Source: an uncultured Phycicoccus sp. (lineage in GTDB: Bacteria; Actinomycetota; Actinomycetes; Actinomycetales; Dermatophilaceae). From it: a stretch of 64,000 nt of DNA. A model generated the notes under the pieces. The model ran no database searches and was not told where the DNA came from. It saw nothing but the letters and a program-made list of their open reading frames with translations. Below, one piece after another: positions 48,884-56,502 of this stretch (its first letter is position 1; every line of letters begins with the position of its first letter). The stretch spans positions 1 to 64,000 of the forward strand of contig NZ_CANLZR010000002.1 in assembly GCF_947495705.1 (NCBI RefSeq), written 5' to 3'. Position numbers and translations under genes: made by a program.

Positions 48884-50289
48884 TGCTGCCCCCTCGGCTC
48901 GATCCTGACTAGGTCAGGGTCATAGACCTTGCCCCGGCGCCCGGACGGCAGCACTCTAACGGTCATCACCTCGCGCACTACGTCGCGTTTGCGGTCGATG
49001 CTGAGCGACTTCCAAACCTTCACCGGGTCACGGCCGGCGAACCACGCCAGGGCGCTGCCCCGGGCAGTCCGAGCCATTGCGGCCTCGGCGTCGTCCAACC
49101 GTTCCTGTAGCCGCGCGTTGATCTTGGCGAGCTGGGCCCCGGTGATCTTCGTTTCTGCGTACATGTCCGCGGCCTCCCCCATCTGTGCCCGCAGTGCGAC
49201 AGCCTCAAGCCTTAGCGCCTCGGGCGACGTCGCGGCATCCTCTCCCGCCAGGGCGGGCGCGTTCTCCGGCTTCGACAGCACCCCGAGCAGCACCCCGACC
49301 ACGTGCGCCTCCAGGGCGTCGGCGTCTCGGGCGACGTGGCCCGGGCCGGTGGCTGGGCATCGGTAGACCGTGCGATAGGTGCCCGGCCTGCTTGTCGTGA
49401 CTGACGCCGATTTGAGCGGCAGCCCGCACCCTTCGGCGCCACAGGTTGCGATGCCGGCCAGGAGGTGCCGCACCCGGTTGCTTGTCGAGCGCTTGCGGCT
49501 CGGGTCGCGCAGCACGGCGCACACCCCGCGCCACGTCGATTCACTGACAATCGCCGGCCACGTCGACTTGCCGACCACCTCCCCGCGCAGCATGGATAGC
49601 CCCGCATTCCTCGGCCGCTCCAGAACCTGCCGCAGACTCGTGTAGTTCCACGGCCTCCCGGTCGACGTGGTGACGCCTCGCCGGTTCAGGTCGGCCACGA
49701 TGCTGCCTAACGACGCCCCGGCCAATATCGCCTCGGACGCCTTGCGGACCTCCCGGGCCTCGGCCCGGTTCAGCGTGGCCGACCCATCGGCTTGCACGCG
49801 CCATCCGAACGGTGGCGCCCCCCCGAGCCACTTGCCTGCCTGGGCGGCCTGTAGTTGTGCGCGCCGGATGCGCTCCGACTTGTGCTCGGACTCCTGCCGT
49901 GACACCGCCCCGCGGATTCGTGCAGTCATGCGACCCGACGCGCTCGACAGGTCGAGCTGTCCCGCTTGGGCAAAGTGCGTCACAACCGCACGAGGTTCGC
50001 ACGCGTCGATGTAGTCCTCGAGCTCACGCGGGGACCGGTGTAGGCGGTCCTCATGCCACGAGAGCACGACATCGACGTCGCCGGCCCGCATTGCATCGAG
50101 CAGCGCGACATAGCCGGCCCTCGTGCGCCCTGAGTACGCGGATACGTCGTTGTCGGTGTACGTCGCCACAACCGCTACGCCGAGACGCTCGGCTAGGCGC
50201 TCGCAGTCCTCGCGCTGACGCTCGACACCAAGGCCAGCGCCCGTGCGGTCCTCGGATATGCGGCAGTAGATCGCGGCGCGCTGGCTCAT
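48880..50289 (-). CDS. Large serine integrase
   Basis: A 469-residue recombinase from ATG 50289. The catalytic N-terminal domain begins SQRAAIYCRISEDRTGAGLG with the nucleophile Ser in CRISED and has the R-x-x-x-L-x-x-D-R region (SWHEDRLHRSPRELEDYI). The recombinase domain follows (FGWRVQADGSATLNRAEARE) with a zinc ribbon (GIATCGAEGCGLPLKSA) and a coiled coil (EAVALRAQMGEAADMYAETK). It cuts and joins att sites without a host factor. It lies next to attR, and its -35 box sits in the att dyad. The tadA core is its target. Confidence 0.95.
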   Translation of the reverse strand: MSQRAAIYCRISEDRTGAGLGVERQREDCERLAERLGVAVVATYTDNDVSAYSGRTRAGYVALLDAMRAGDVDVVLSWHEDRLHRSPRELEDYIDACEPRAVVTHFAQAGQLDLSSASGRMTARIRGAVSRQESEHKSERIRRAQLQAAQAGKWLGGAPPFGWRVQADGSATLNRAEAREVRKASEAILAGASLGSIVADLNRRGVTTSTGRPWNYTSLRQVLERPRNAGLSMLRGEVVGKSTWPAIVSESTWRGVCAVLRDPSRKRSTSNRVRHLLAGIATCGAEGCGLPLKSASVTTSRPGTYRTVYRCPATGPGHVARDADALEAHVVGVLLGVLSKPENAPALAGEDAATSPEALRLEAVALRAQMGEAADMYAETKITGAQLAKINARLQERLDDAEAAMARTARGSALAWFAGRDPVKVWKSLSIDRKRDVVREVMTVRVLPSGRRGKVYDPDLVRIEPRGQQ

Positions 50290-50295
50290 CTAGGC

Positions 50296-50325
50296 AGTAT
50301 GTCACAGTGAATTGTCTATTGACAA
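50296..50325 (-). promoter_or_regulatory. Integrase promoter inside attR (leaderless)
   Basis: On the minus strand the -35 box TTGTCA (50320-50325), an 18-bp spacer and the -10 box CATACT (50296-50301) lead to the ATG at 50289 after 6 nt. The -35 overlaps the dyad ATTGTC-TATT-GACAAT (50311-50326), 5 bp from the core. Promoter and attachment-site arm therefore share bases. Confidence 0.55.
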
Positions 50326-50330
50326 TATCC

Positions 50331-50338
50331 GGCAGCCC
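50331..50338. repeat. Right attachment-site core (GGCAGCCC)
   Basis: Exact copy of 42100-42107. To the left is island DNA with the dyad ATTGTC-N4-GACAAT; to the right is the tadA 5' part. Removing one core and the island gives a continuous tadA frame. Confidence 0.88.
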
Positions 50339-51214
50339 GCTGTTCAGCGCGATGAGCAGGTCGAGGCTCTCGGCCTGGCGGACCTCGCCGACGATGATCC
50401 GCGAGGGCCGCATCCGCAGCGCCTCCTTCACGAGGCGACGCAGGGGGATCTCCCCCGTCCCCTCGAGTGACGACTGCCGACACTGCATGGCAGCGACGTC
50501 CCGGTGCGGGATGCGCAGCTCGAAGACCTCCTCGCAGGTGACCAGGCGCTCGCGCGCGGGCACTGCGGCGGCGAGGCAGTTCAGAAGGGTCGTCTTTCCT
50601 GCTTGGGTTCCGCCCGCCACGAGGATGTTGAGCCCCGACACCACGGCGGCCTCGAGGAACCGGGCCGCCTGGGCCGTCAGGGTGCCGAGGCGGACGAGGT
50701 CGTCGAGCGAGTCGGCCTTGACGACGAACTTGCGGATGTTGAGGAACCAGTGCTCCCGGCTGATGTCGGGGATGACGACGTGCAGCCGGCTGCCGTCGGG
50801 CAGGACCGCGTCGACGAACGGGGAGCTGAGGTCGACGCGCCGCCCCGACGACTTGAGCATCCGTTCGACGAGGTCACGGACCTGGTCGCGGGTGAGCAGC
50901 GTCGTCGTCAGCTCGGCCACTCCGTCGCGCGCGACGAACACCCGGGACGGCTCGTTGACCCAGATCTCCTCGACCCGCGGGTCGTCGAAGTACTGCTGCA
51001 GCGGCCCGTATCCGGCCACGGTGTCCCACAGCGTCTTCGCCATGGAGTCGAGGTCGTCGAGCAGCGGGAGCCCGCCGTGCATCGACCGCTCGTCGTAGTC
51101 GGTGACGGCGTCGCGCACGAGGCTGCGCACCGCGGCCTCGTCCCGCGCGGGGTCCAGCCCCGACCGGCGGATCAGTTCGCGCACCTCGCCCTCGAGCGTG
51201 TGGCCGGCATCCAT
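50331..51214 (-). pseudogene. tadA: tadA, 5' part, interrupted after the Walker B region
   Basis: This encodes residues 1 to about 294 of the TadA/CpaF ATPase from ATG 51214 (GGAGG with a short spacer upstream). Visible are YGPLQQYFDDPRVEEIWVNE, VFVARDGVAELTTTLLTRDQ, Walker A GGTQAGKTT and Walker B region IIVGEVRQAESLDLLIALNS. The frame breaks at GLP, the conserved His-box start. Read through the island it adds about 90 unrelated residues and stops at 50051. Without the His box and C-terminal domain the protein is very likely inactive. The 3' part is at 41754-42107. Confidence 0.92.
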
Positions 51215-51537
51215 GCAACCCCCTCCCCTTCGGACGCAGGCCCCACCCCCGTCCATGTCGTGCACGCCCAGCGAACCGCACCGCCCGCCGATCCGCACCC
51301 CGGGCGGTCGAGCCTGTGGACAAGTCGTTTCCCAAGTGACTGGCGTGTCGTCAGGTGCTGGTGGAACGGAGTCCAGCGCTGATCCGTGGACCCGTCCTGG
51401 TTGCCGGCGGACCGTGACCAGGCCGGCCCCGACGACTGTTTCCGAGCCGATACCGCGTGACGCGGCGACGACACCGGGTCGAGAGACACCTGTCCCCATC
51501 GGATCACCAGGGTCCGCGACCGAAAAGGAGCGATCTC
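51215..51537. other. 323-bp intergenic region between tadA and the small membrane gene
   Basis: Divergent promoter space. No ORF has good support. No CpaE/Ssd-like gene, which often precedes tadA in actinobacteria, is seen here. No strong palindromes stand out. Confidence 0.5.
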
Positions 51538-51747
51538 ATGCTTCCCACCGTGATGTTCGTCGTTGTCCTCCTCGCCTTCTTCGCAGCACTGGGAAGAAGC
51601 GCCATGCCTCCCGCCGAACGCCGCCCCGTGACGCGGTGGACGACCCGGGACCTGCTCGGGAACGCGCTCGCCGGCGGCCGGCGACTCGCCCAGCTGCACC
51701 AGCGCGACCCGATGACGCCGCACAGGCGCACGCCCCTCCACCGCTGA
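51538..51747 (+). CDS. Small single-pass membrane protein
   Basis: A 69-residue protein from ATG 51538, with AAAAGGAG 7 nt upstream. One hydrophobic helix (LPTVMFVVVLLAFFAALG) is followed by a basic cytosolic tail (RRPVTRWTTRDLLGNALAGG). No family is recognised. The very good ribosome-binding site supports translation. It stands alone before the large SARP-type gene. Confidence 0.65.
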   Translation: MLPTVMFVVVLLAFFAALGRSAMPPAERRPVTRWTTRDLLGNALAGGRRLAQLHQRDPMTPHRRTPLHR

Positions 51748-51829
51748 GTGAGTCGTGCGCAGGGCCCTGCACGCCACCTCGGGCCCGCAGGGGTGGCGCG
51801 CCGCGGCGGTGGTGTTGGCCCTGACGTGC

Positions 51830-51848
51830 GGTAACGGCACGGTAACGA
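51830..51848 (+). promoter_or_regulatory. SARP-type direct repeats upstream of the BTAD regulator
   Basis: GGTAACG occurs at 51830-51836 and 51841-51847, an 11-bp pitch (one helical turn) with identical flanking C. This is the typical spacing of SARP/OmpR direct repeats. A -35-like TTGACG follows at 51854-51859. Autoregulation by the downstream SARP-type protein is plausible. Confidence 0.5.
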
Positions 51849-51888
51849 CGGTGTTGACGGCTCGCGGCCGGGCCGTGACCCTCGATAT

Positions 51889-54800
51889 ATGGGCGTGAAC
51901 GTGCTCGGTCCGGTGTCGCTCGACGGCAACGCCGCGCGGGTCGCGCCGAGAGACCGGATAGTCCTGGCGGCGCTCGCGATGCAGCCGCATGAAGCGGTGA
52001 GCGCCGCCCGGCTGGCGGACGCCATCTGGGGCGAGTCCCCGCCGGCGACGTGGCACAAGGTGGTGCAGGGCTGCGTCGTCCGCATCCGCAGGCTCCTCGG
52101 CCCGGAGTCGGTCGCCACGACCGACCACGGTTACGTCCTCGCACTCCCCGACGAGGAGATCGACGCCGTCCGCTTCGAGCGGTTGGTCCGCCGGGGTGAG
52201 GAGCTGCTGACGCTCGGCGAACCGGAGCGTGCCCGGTTCACCCTCACGCAGGCCCTCGGGCTGTGGCGCGGCCCGGCCTTCACCGACCTCGAGCACTGGG
52301 AGCCCGCGGCGGCCGCCACCGGCCGCCTGGAGGCGCTCCACCACGACGCCGAGGAGCTCAGGGTGGAGGCCTCACTCCGAGCGGGAGCCTGGCGGGAGGT
52401 CCTCCCCGAAGCGGCCGCGCTGGTCACCGCTCAGCCCCTCCGGGAACCGCGGTGGGGACTGTTGGCGCGGGCGCAGTACCAGGCCGGACGCCAGGGCGAG
52501 GCACTGGCCACACTGCGGCGGGCCCGGACGGTGCTGGTCGGCGAGCTCGGGCTCGACCCCGGTCCGGACCTGCTGGCCCTGGAGCGGGCGATCCTGGACC
52601 AGGACCCGTCGCTCACGCCTCGCCCCGCCGAGAGCGCATCGCCGGTGTGCCCGTACCGCGGCCTGCTGCCCTACGGGATCGACCAGGCGGAGGACTTCTT
52701 CGGACGGGACGGCGACATCGAGGCGTGCCACGCCATCCTCGACCGTGAGGGGGCCCTCGTCGTGGTGGGTCCGTCCGGCGCGGGCAAGTCGTCGCTCGTG
52801 CGCGCCGGGGTCGCTGCGGCCGCCCAGCGTGACGGGGACGACGTCGCGATCATCTCCCCGGGTGCCCACCCTGTCGCCGCGCTGACCGACGCGGGGGTGA
52901 TCGGGACCTCGCGGACGCTCGTGGTCGACCAGGTCGAGGAGCTCGTGACGGTCTGTCGGGACGGTCGGCAACGCAGCGCCTTCCTGGACGCCGTCGTGGG
53001 ACACACCGCCTCCGGCGCCGCCGTCGTGGCCGCGCTGCGCGCGGACCGCCTCGGGGAGCTCACGGAGCACCGCGACTTCGCCCGGCTGGTGGAGCGTGGC
53101 CTGTACCTCCTGGCACCGATGAGCGAGCCTGACCTGCGCTCCGCCATCGAGGGGCCGGCGCGACGGGCGGGGCTCCTCCTCGAGCCCGGCCTGGTGGACC
53201 TGCTGGTGGAGGAGGTCTCCCACGAGCCCGGCGCCCTGCCGTTGCTCTCGCACGCCCTGGCGCAGACCTGGGGCCAGCGGGAAGGACGGACCCTGACCGT
53301 GGCCGGATACCGCGCCGCCGGAGGGATCCGCGGAGCCGTAGCCCGCACCGCAGAGAACGTCTACCAGGGTCTCGACGCGGAGCAGCGACAGGGACTGCGC
53401 GAGCTCCTGCTCCGGCTGGTCACCTCCACGGACGACCACGCGGTCCGCAGTCCCCTCCCCCGCCGGGTCATCCCGGGCGGCAGCCCATGGGAGTCGCTGG
53501 TCGAGGTCCTGGTCGCGGCGCGCCTGGTGACCAGCGACGGGAAGGTGGTCGAGCTCGCCCACGAGTCCCTGATCGCAGCCTGGCCGCGGCTTCGCAGCTG
53601 GCTCGACGAGGACGTCGAGGGGCAGCGCATCCTGCGGCATCTCACCGTCGCGTCGGCCTCCTGGGAGGCCATGGGTCGTCCGCCGAGTGAGCTGTACCGG
53701 GGCACCCGGCTGGTGAGAGCACTCGAGTGGCGCGGGGAGACGAGCGCCGAGCTGACCCCGACGGAACGGGCCTTCCTCGAGGAGGGGAAGGCACTGGCGG
53801 ACGAGGAGTCCAGGTCCGCGGAGGAGCGGCTGCGCGAGCAGCGGCGCGCCAACCGCCGCCTCAGGCTCGCGCTCGGAGGAGTCGCCGCAGTGCTCGTCGT
53901 TGCCCTCGGCGCCGGAGCCGTCGCGCTCCAGGAAGGACGGCGCGCCGACGCACAGGCTCTGGTCGCCCAGGTGCGCGAGCTGTCCGCCGCCTCCCGAGCG
54001 GCGGCCGAGAGTGACCCCCAGCTCGCCATCCTGCTCGGGCTCGAGGCCGCCCGCCTCTCGGAAGGCGGCACCGAGGCCCCCGAGCGCGAGGCCCTCGAGG
54101 CCCTCCACACCGCGGTCACCTCCTCCAGGATCGACCTCGTCGTGCCGGGGCTGGGCGGCCCCGTGGCCTGGGCCCCGGGCGGCAATGTGTTCGTCACCGA
54201 GGGCCCGGAGGACTCCGGCCTCGTCGACATCCGTGACGCCGACACCGGGGAGTCGGTGCTCTCCTTCGTCGGTCACGAGATCGACGTCAACGACGTCGCG
54301 TTCGGCCCCGACGGCCTGCTCGCCACCACCGGCGACGACGGCGCACTGCGCGTGTGGGACGCGGCCGACGGCCGGCTCGTGGCGGAGGTGCTCGGCACCG
54401 AGGAGGTGCGGGGCCCGTCCTTCGCCGCCGACTCGGGGCGACTCTCCGCAGCGTGGACGGACGAGGGTGTGGTCCGGGTCGTGGACGCCGCCTCGGGCGG
54501 TGACGTCGTCGAGCTCGAGGTCCCGGAAGGACCTGCATGGACGTCACTGAGCCCGGACGGTCGGTCCGTCGCCGTCTCGACCTACGGCGAGACGGACGCC
54601 CGGGTCCTGGACGTGCGGACCGGGAGCATCGAGTACCTCATCCCGGACCGTGACGAGCCGGTGGGCACGGTGCGCTACAGCCCCGACGGCTCCTGGCTGG
54701 CGGCTGCCCGAGACGACGCCACCGTGCGGATCCGCGATGCCCGGACCGGTGACACCGTGCACGTGGTGGACCAGATGGTCAGCGTGGCCCGCAGCCTGGC

Positions 54801-56019
54801 CTGGTCACCCGACTCGGACCGGCTGGCAGCCGCTGGGGTCGACGGCGCCGTGCACGTGTTCGACGTCACCACCCGCGCGGTCGAGCCTGCGTTCGTTCTC
54901 GCCGGTGGCGCGACCGGACCGATCAACGGGCTCTCCTTCTCTCCCGACGGCCTCCGGCTGCTGAGTGGCCAGGAGAACATCGGCGCCGTCACCGTCTGGG
55001 ACCTCGGTATCGGTGGTGACGCCGAGGTGGCCAACGTGCCGGCGAACTCGTCCACCTGGAGCGATGTCGCGTTCACGCCGGACGGGCACGTCGCGACGAC
55101 CAGCGGCGAGGGGTCGGTCACGGTCTGGGACACGAGCGACCAGAGCGAGGTACAGCGTCTCGTCCCCGCGGAGCCGGGGCGATCGCCGGACGCCGTTCGG
55201 GAGATCACCATCAGTCCGGACGGGACGATGCTGGCGGCGGGTGGTGGCATCACCGCGCGGCTGTGGGACCTGCGTACCGGCGAGGAGCTCTTCGACGAGG
55301 CTCCCGGGGGGTGGCTGCACCGTCCCTCGTTCAGCCAGGACGACCAGCGGCTCGCCTTCGCGACGGACAGTGGCGTTGCGGTCCTCGGCATCGACGGGGC
55401 GGTGTTGGCCTTCCGCGGCGCGGAGCCGGGCAGGCCGCTGCTGTCGGGCCCCAAGTTCGCCCCCGGCGGACGCGTGGTCAGCGTCGTCGAGGCCAACCCG
55501 ACGCCCGGAGGGGCGACCGACGGGAGGTTGCTGCTCTGGGACTGGCAGTCCGACACGGTCGAGAGGTGGGACGTCCCGATCGGGGACAGGCACGCGTACT
55601 CACCCGACGGCACCCTGCTCGCGACGAGGACGTTCCACGCCACGGTCGAGGTCTACGACGCCGCCTCGAAGGAGCACGTGTCGAGCCTCGGCGGTCACAC
55701 CGCGAACATCGTCGACATGGCCTTCAGCCCCGACGGCACCACCGTCGCCGTCGCCGGTGCGGACGGTGCCACGGCGCTCTACGACGCCACCACCGGCGAG
55801 ACCGTCCTCCGACTCCCGAGGCTGGCGGCGGGGATCGACAACGTCGCCTTCTCCCGGGACGGTCGGCGGCTGGCCACCGCCTCGCAACCGGACGACGTCG
55901 TCCGCATCTGGGCTCTGGACCCGGCCGAGCTCGTCGCCATCGCACGCGACAGGGTCCACCGCTCCCTCACGCCCGCAGAGTGCGAGCAGTACCTGCACAC
56001 CCTCGAGTGCCCCTCGTAG
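51889..56019 (+). CDS. SARP/BTAD-nSTAND ATPase-WD40 regulator
   Basis: A 1376-residue protein (in-frame GTGs at 51895 and 51901 are alternative starts). Residues 1-85 form an OmpR-type winged helix (NVLGPVSLDGNAARVAPRDR, ADAIWGESPPATWHKVVQGC). A bacterial transcriptional activator (BTAD) domain extends to about 235. An nSTAND NTPase follows: PYRGLLPYGIDQAEDFFGRD, then Walker A VVGPSGAGKSSLV near residue 295. A hydrophobic helix near 660-690 (LALGGVAAVLVVALGAGAVA) separates it from C-terminal WD40 propeller blades with repeated FSPDG/WSPDS motifs. AfsR-like STAND regulators sense a ligand and activate transcription. The membrane-like helix is unusual for a DNA-binding protein. Confidence 0.92.
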   Translation: MGVNVLGPVSLDGNAARVAPRDRIVLAALAMQPHEAVSAARLADAIWGESPPATWHKVVQGCVVRIRRLLGPESVATTDHGYVLALPDEEIDAVRFERLVRRGEELLTLGEPERARFTLTQALGLWRGPAFTDLEHWEPAAAATGRLEALHHDAEELRVEASLRAGAWREVLPEAAALVTAQPLREPRWGLLARAQYQAGRQGEALATLRRARTVLVGELGLDPGPDLLALERAILDQDPSLTPRPAESASPVCPYRGLLPYGIDQAEDFFGRDGDIEACHAILDREGALVVVGPSGAGKSSLVRAGVAAAAQRDGDDVAIISPGAHPVAALTDAGVIGTSRTLVVDQVEELVTVCRDGRQRSAFLDAVVGHTASGAAVVAALRADRLGELTEHRDFARLVERGLYLLAPMSEPDLRSAIEGPARRAGLLLEPGLVDLLVEEVSHEPGALPLLSHALAQTWGQREGRTLTVAGYRAAGGIRGAVARTAENVYQGLDAEQRQGLRELLLRLVTSTDDHAVRSPLPRRVIPGGSPWESLVEVLVAARLVTSDGKVVELAHESLIAAWPRLRSWLDEDVEGQRILRHLTVASASWEAMGRPPSELYRGTRLVRALEWRGETSAELTPTERAFLEEGKALADEESRSAEERLREQRRANRRLRLALGGVAAVLVVALGAGAVALQEGRRADAQALVAQVRELSAASRAAAESDPQLAILLGLEAARLSEGGTEAPEREALEALHTAVTSSRIDLVVPGLGGPVAWAPGGNVFVTEGPEDSGLVDIRDADTGESVLSFVGHEIDVNDVAFGPDGLLATTGDDGALRVWDAADGRLVAEVLGTEEVRGPSFAADSGRLSAAWTDEGVVRVVDAASGGDVVELEVPEGPAWTSLSPDGRSVAVSTYGETDARVLDVRTGSIEYLIPDRDEPVGTVRYSPDGSWLAAARDDATVRIRDARTGDTVHVVDQMVSVARSLAWSPDSDRLAAAGVDGAVHVFDVTTRAVEPAFVLAGGATGPINGLSFSPDGLRLLSGQENIGAVTVWDLGIGGDAEVANVPANSSTWSDVAFTPDGHVATTSGEGSVTVWDTSDQSEVQRLVPAEPGRSPDAVREITISPDGTMLAAGGGITARLWDLRTGEELFDEAPGGWLHRPSFSQDDQRLAFATDSGVAVLGIDGAVLAFRGAEPGRPLLSGPKFAPGGRVVSVVEANPTPGGATDGRLLLWDWQSDTVERWDVPIGDRHAYSPDGTLLATRTFHATVEVYDAASKEHVSSLGGHTANIVDMAFSPDGTTVAVAGADGATALYDATTGETVLRLPRLAAGIDNVAFSRDGRRLATASQPDDVVRIWALDPAELVAIARDRVHRSLTPAECEQYLHTLECPS

Positions 56020-56045
56020 GGAAGCCCGCGCGCCGCGGACAGACC

Positions 56046-56452
56046 TCATCCTCGTGATGACGTCTCGTCGGGGCCGGATCCGTACGGCCTCGTGATGATC
56101 TCCCACCCGACGTCGGTGTTCGGATCGCTGAAGTAGACGCCGCGTCCCCCGTCGTGGTGGTTGATCCGGCCCGGCTGTGACCGGCGAGGGTCGGCCCAGT
56201 ACGGGAGCTCCTCGGCCTTGATCCGGCCGACGATCTCGTCGAACTGACGCTCGGTGACCAGGAACGCGAGGTGCATGCCGCTCGCGGTGCCGTCCGAGTC
56301 GGCGAAGTCGAGCGTGACGCCGCTCCGGTCTCGACCTGCGTGAAGTGACCGAACTCGGTCGGCGGTCCCATCGCCGTGATGTCGGCGAAGAACTCGGCGG
56401 CGACCCGGCGGTCGCTCGCCCAGACGATGAGGTGGTTGAGCTGCGGCTTCAT
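56046..56452 (-). pseudogene. VOC-family protein gene with a frameshift
   Basis: From ATG 56452 the frame reads MKPQLNHLIVWASDRRVAAE to FGHFTQVETGA and then goes out of frame. The second half is readable in another frame: VTLDFADSDGTASGMHLAFL, ERQFDEIVGRIKAEELPYWA and GRGVYFSDPNTDVGWEIITR. Together they are one VOC (glyoxalase/dioxygenase-like) domain of about 135 residues. The shift occurs near 56325, where GAGACCGGAGCGGC lacks one base (or has two extra). Metal-type residues H (NHLIV) and E (GWEIIT) are both present in the parts. It could be a true recent pseudogene or a sequencing error. Confidence 0.8.
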
Positions 56453-56502
56453 GCAGCGACTCCGATCGCTCGTGCCCCGTCAGCGGGGCGCCGCGTGCCA
56501 GG

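Larger units (their letters stand above)
42100..50330. mobile_element. 8.2-kb serine-integrase island (phage-satellite-like) inserted in tadA
   Basis: The element is bounded by GGCAGCCC direct repeats and interrupts tadA. It encodes a large serine recombinase at the right end, a P27-type small terminase, a WhiB-like protein, a replication-initiator-like winged-helix protein, several zinc-binding small proteins, an ART/DarT-like protein and a HicA-like toxin with a partner. There are no recognisable portal, capsid, tail or large terminase genes. Most genes overlap by 4 bp in one minus-strand operon. Its base composition is visibly less GC-rich than the flanks around 42.3-43.9 kb. This fits a phage satellite or degenerate prophage. 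Confidence 0.88.

Noticed and set aside
51753-51772. GCAGGGCCCTGC palindrome as terminator
   Set aside because: Only 12 bp with no loop; too weak to call.
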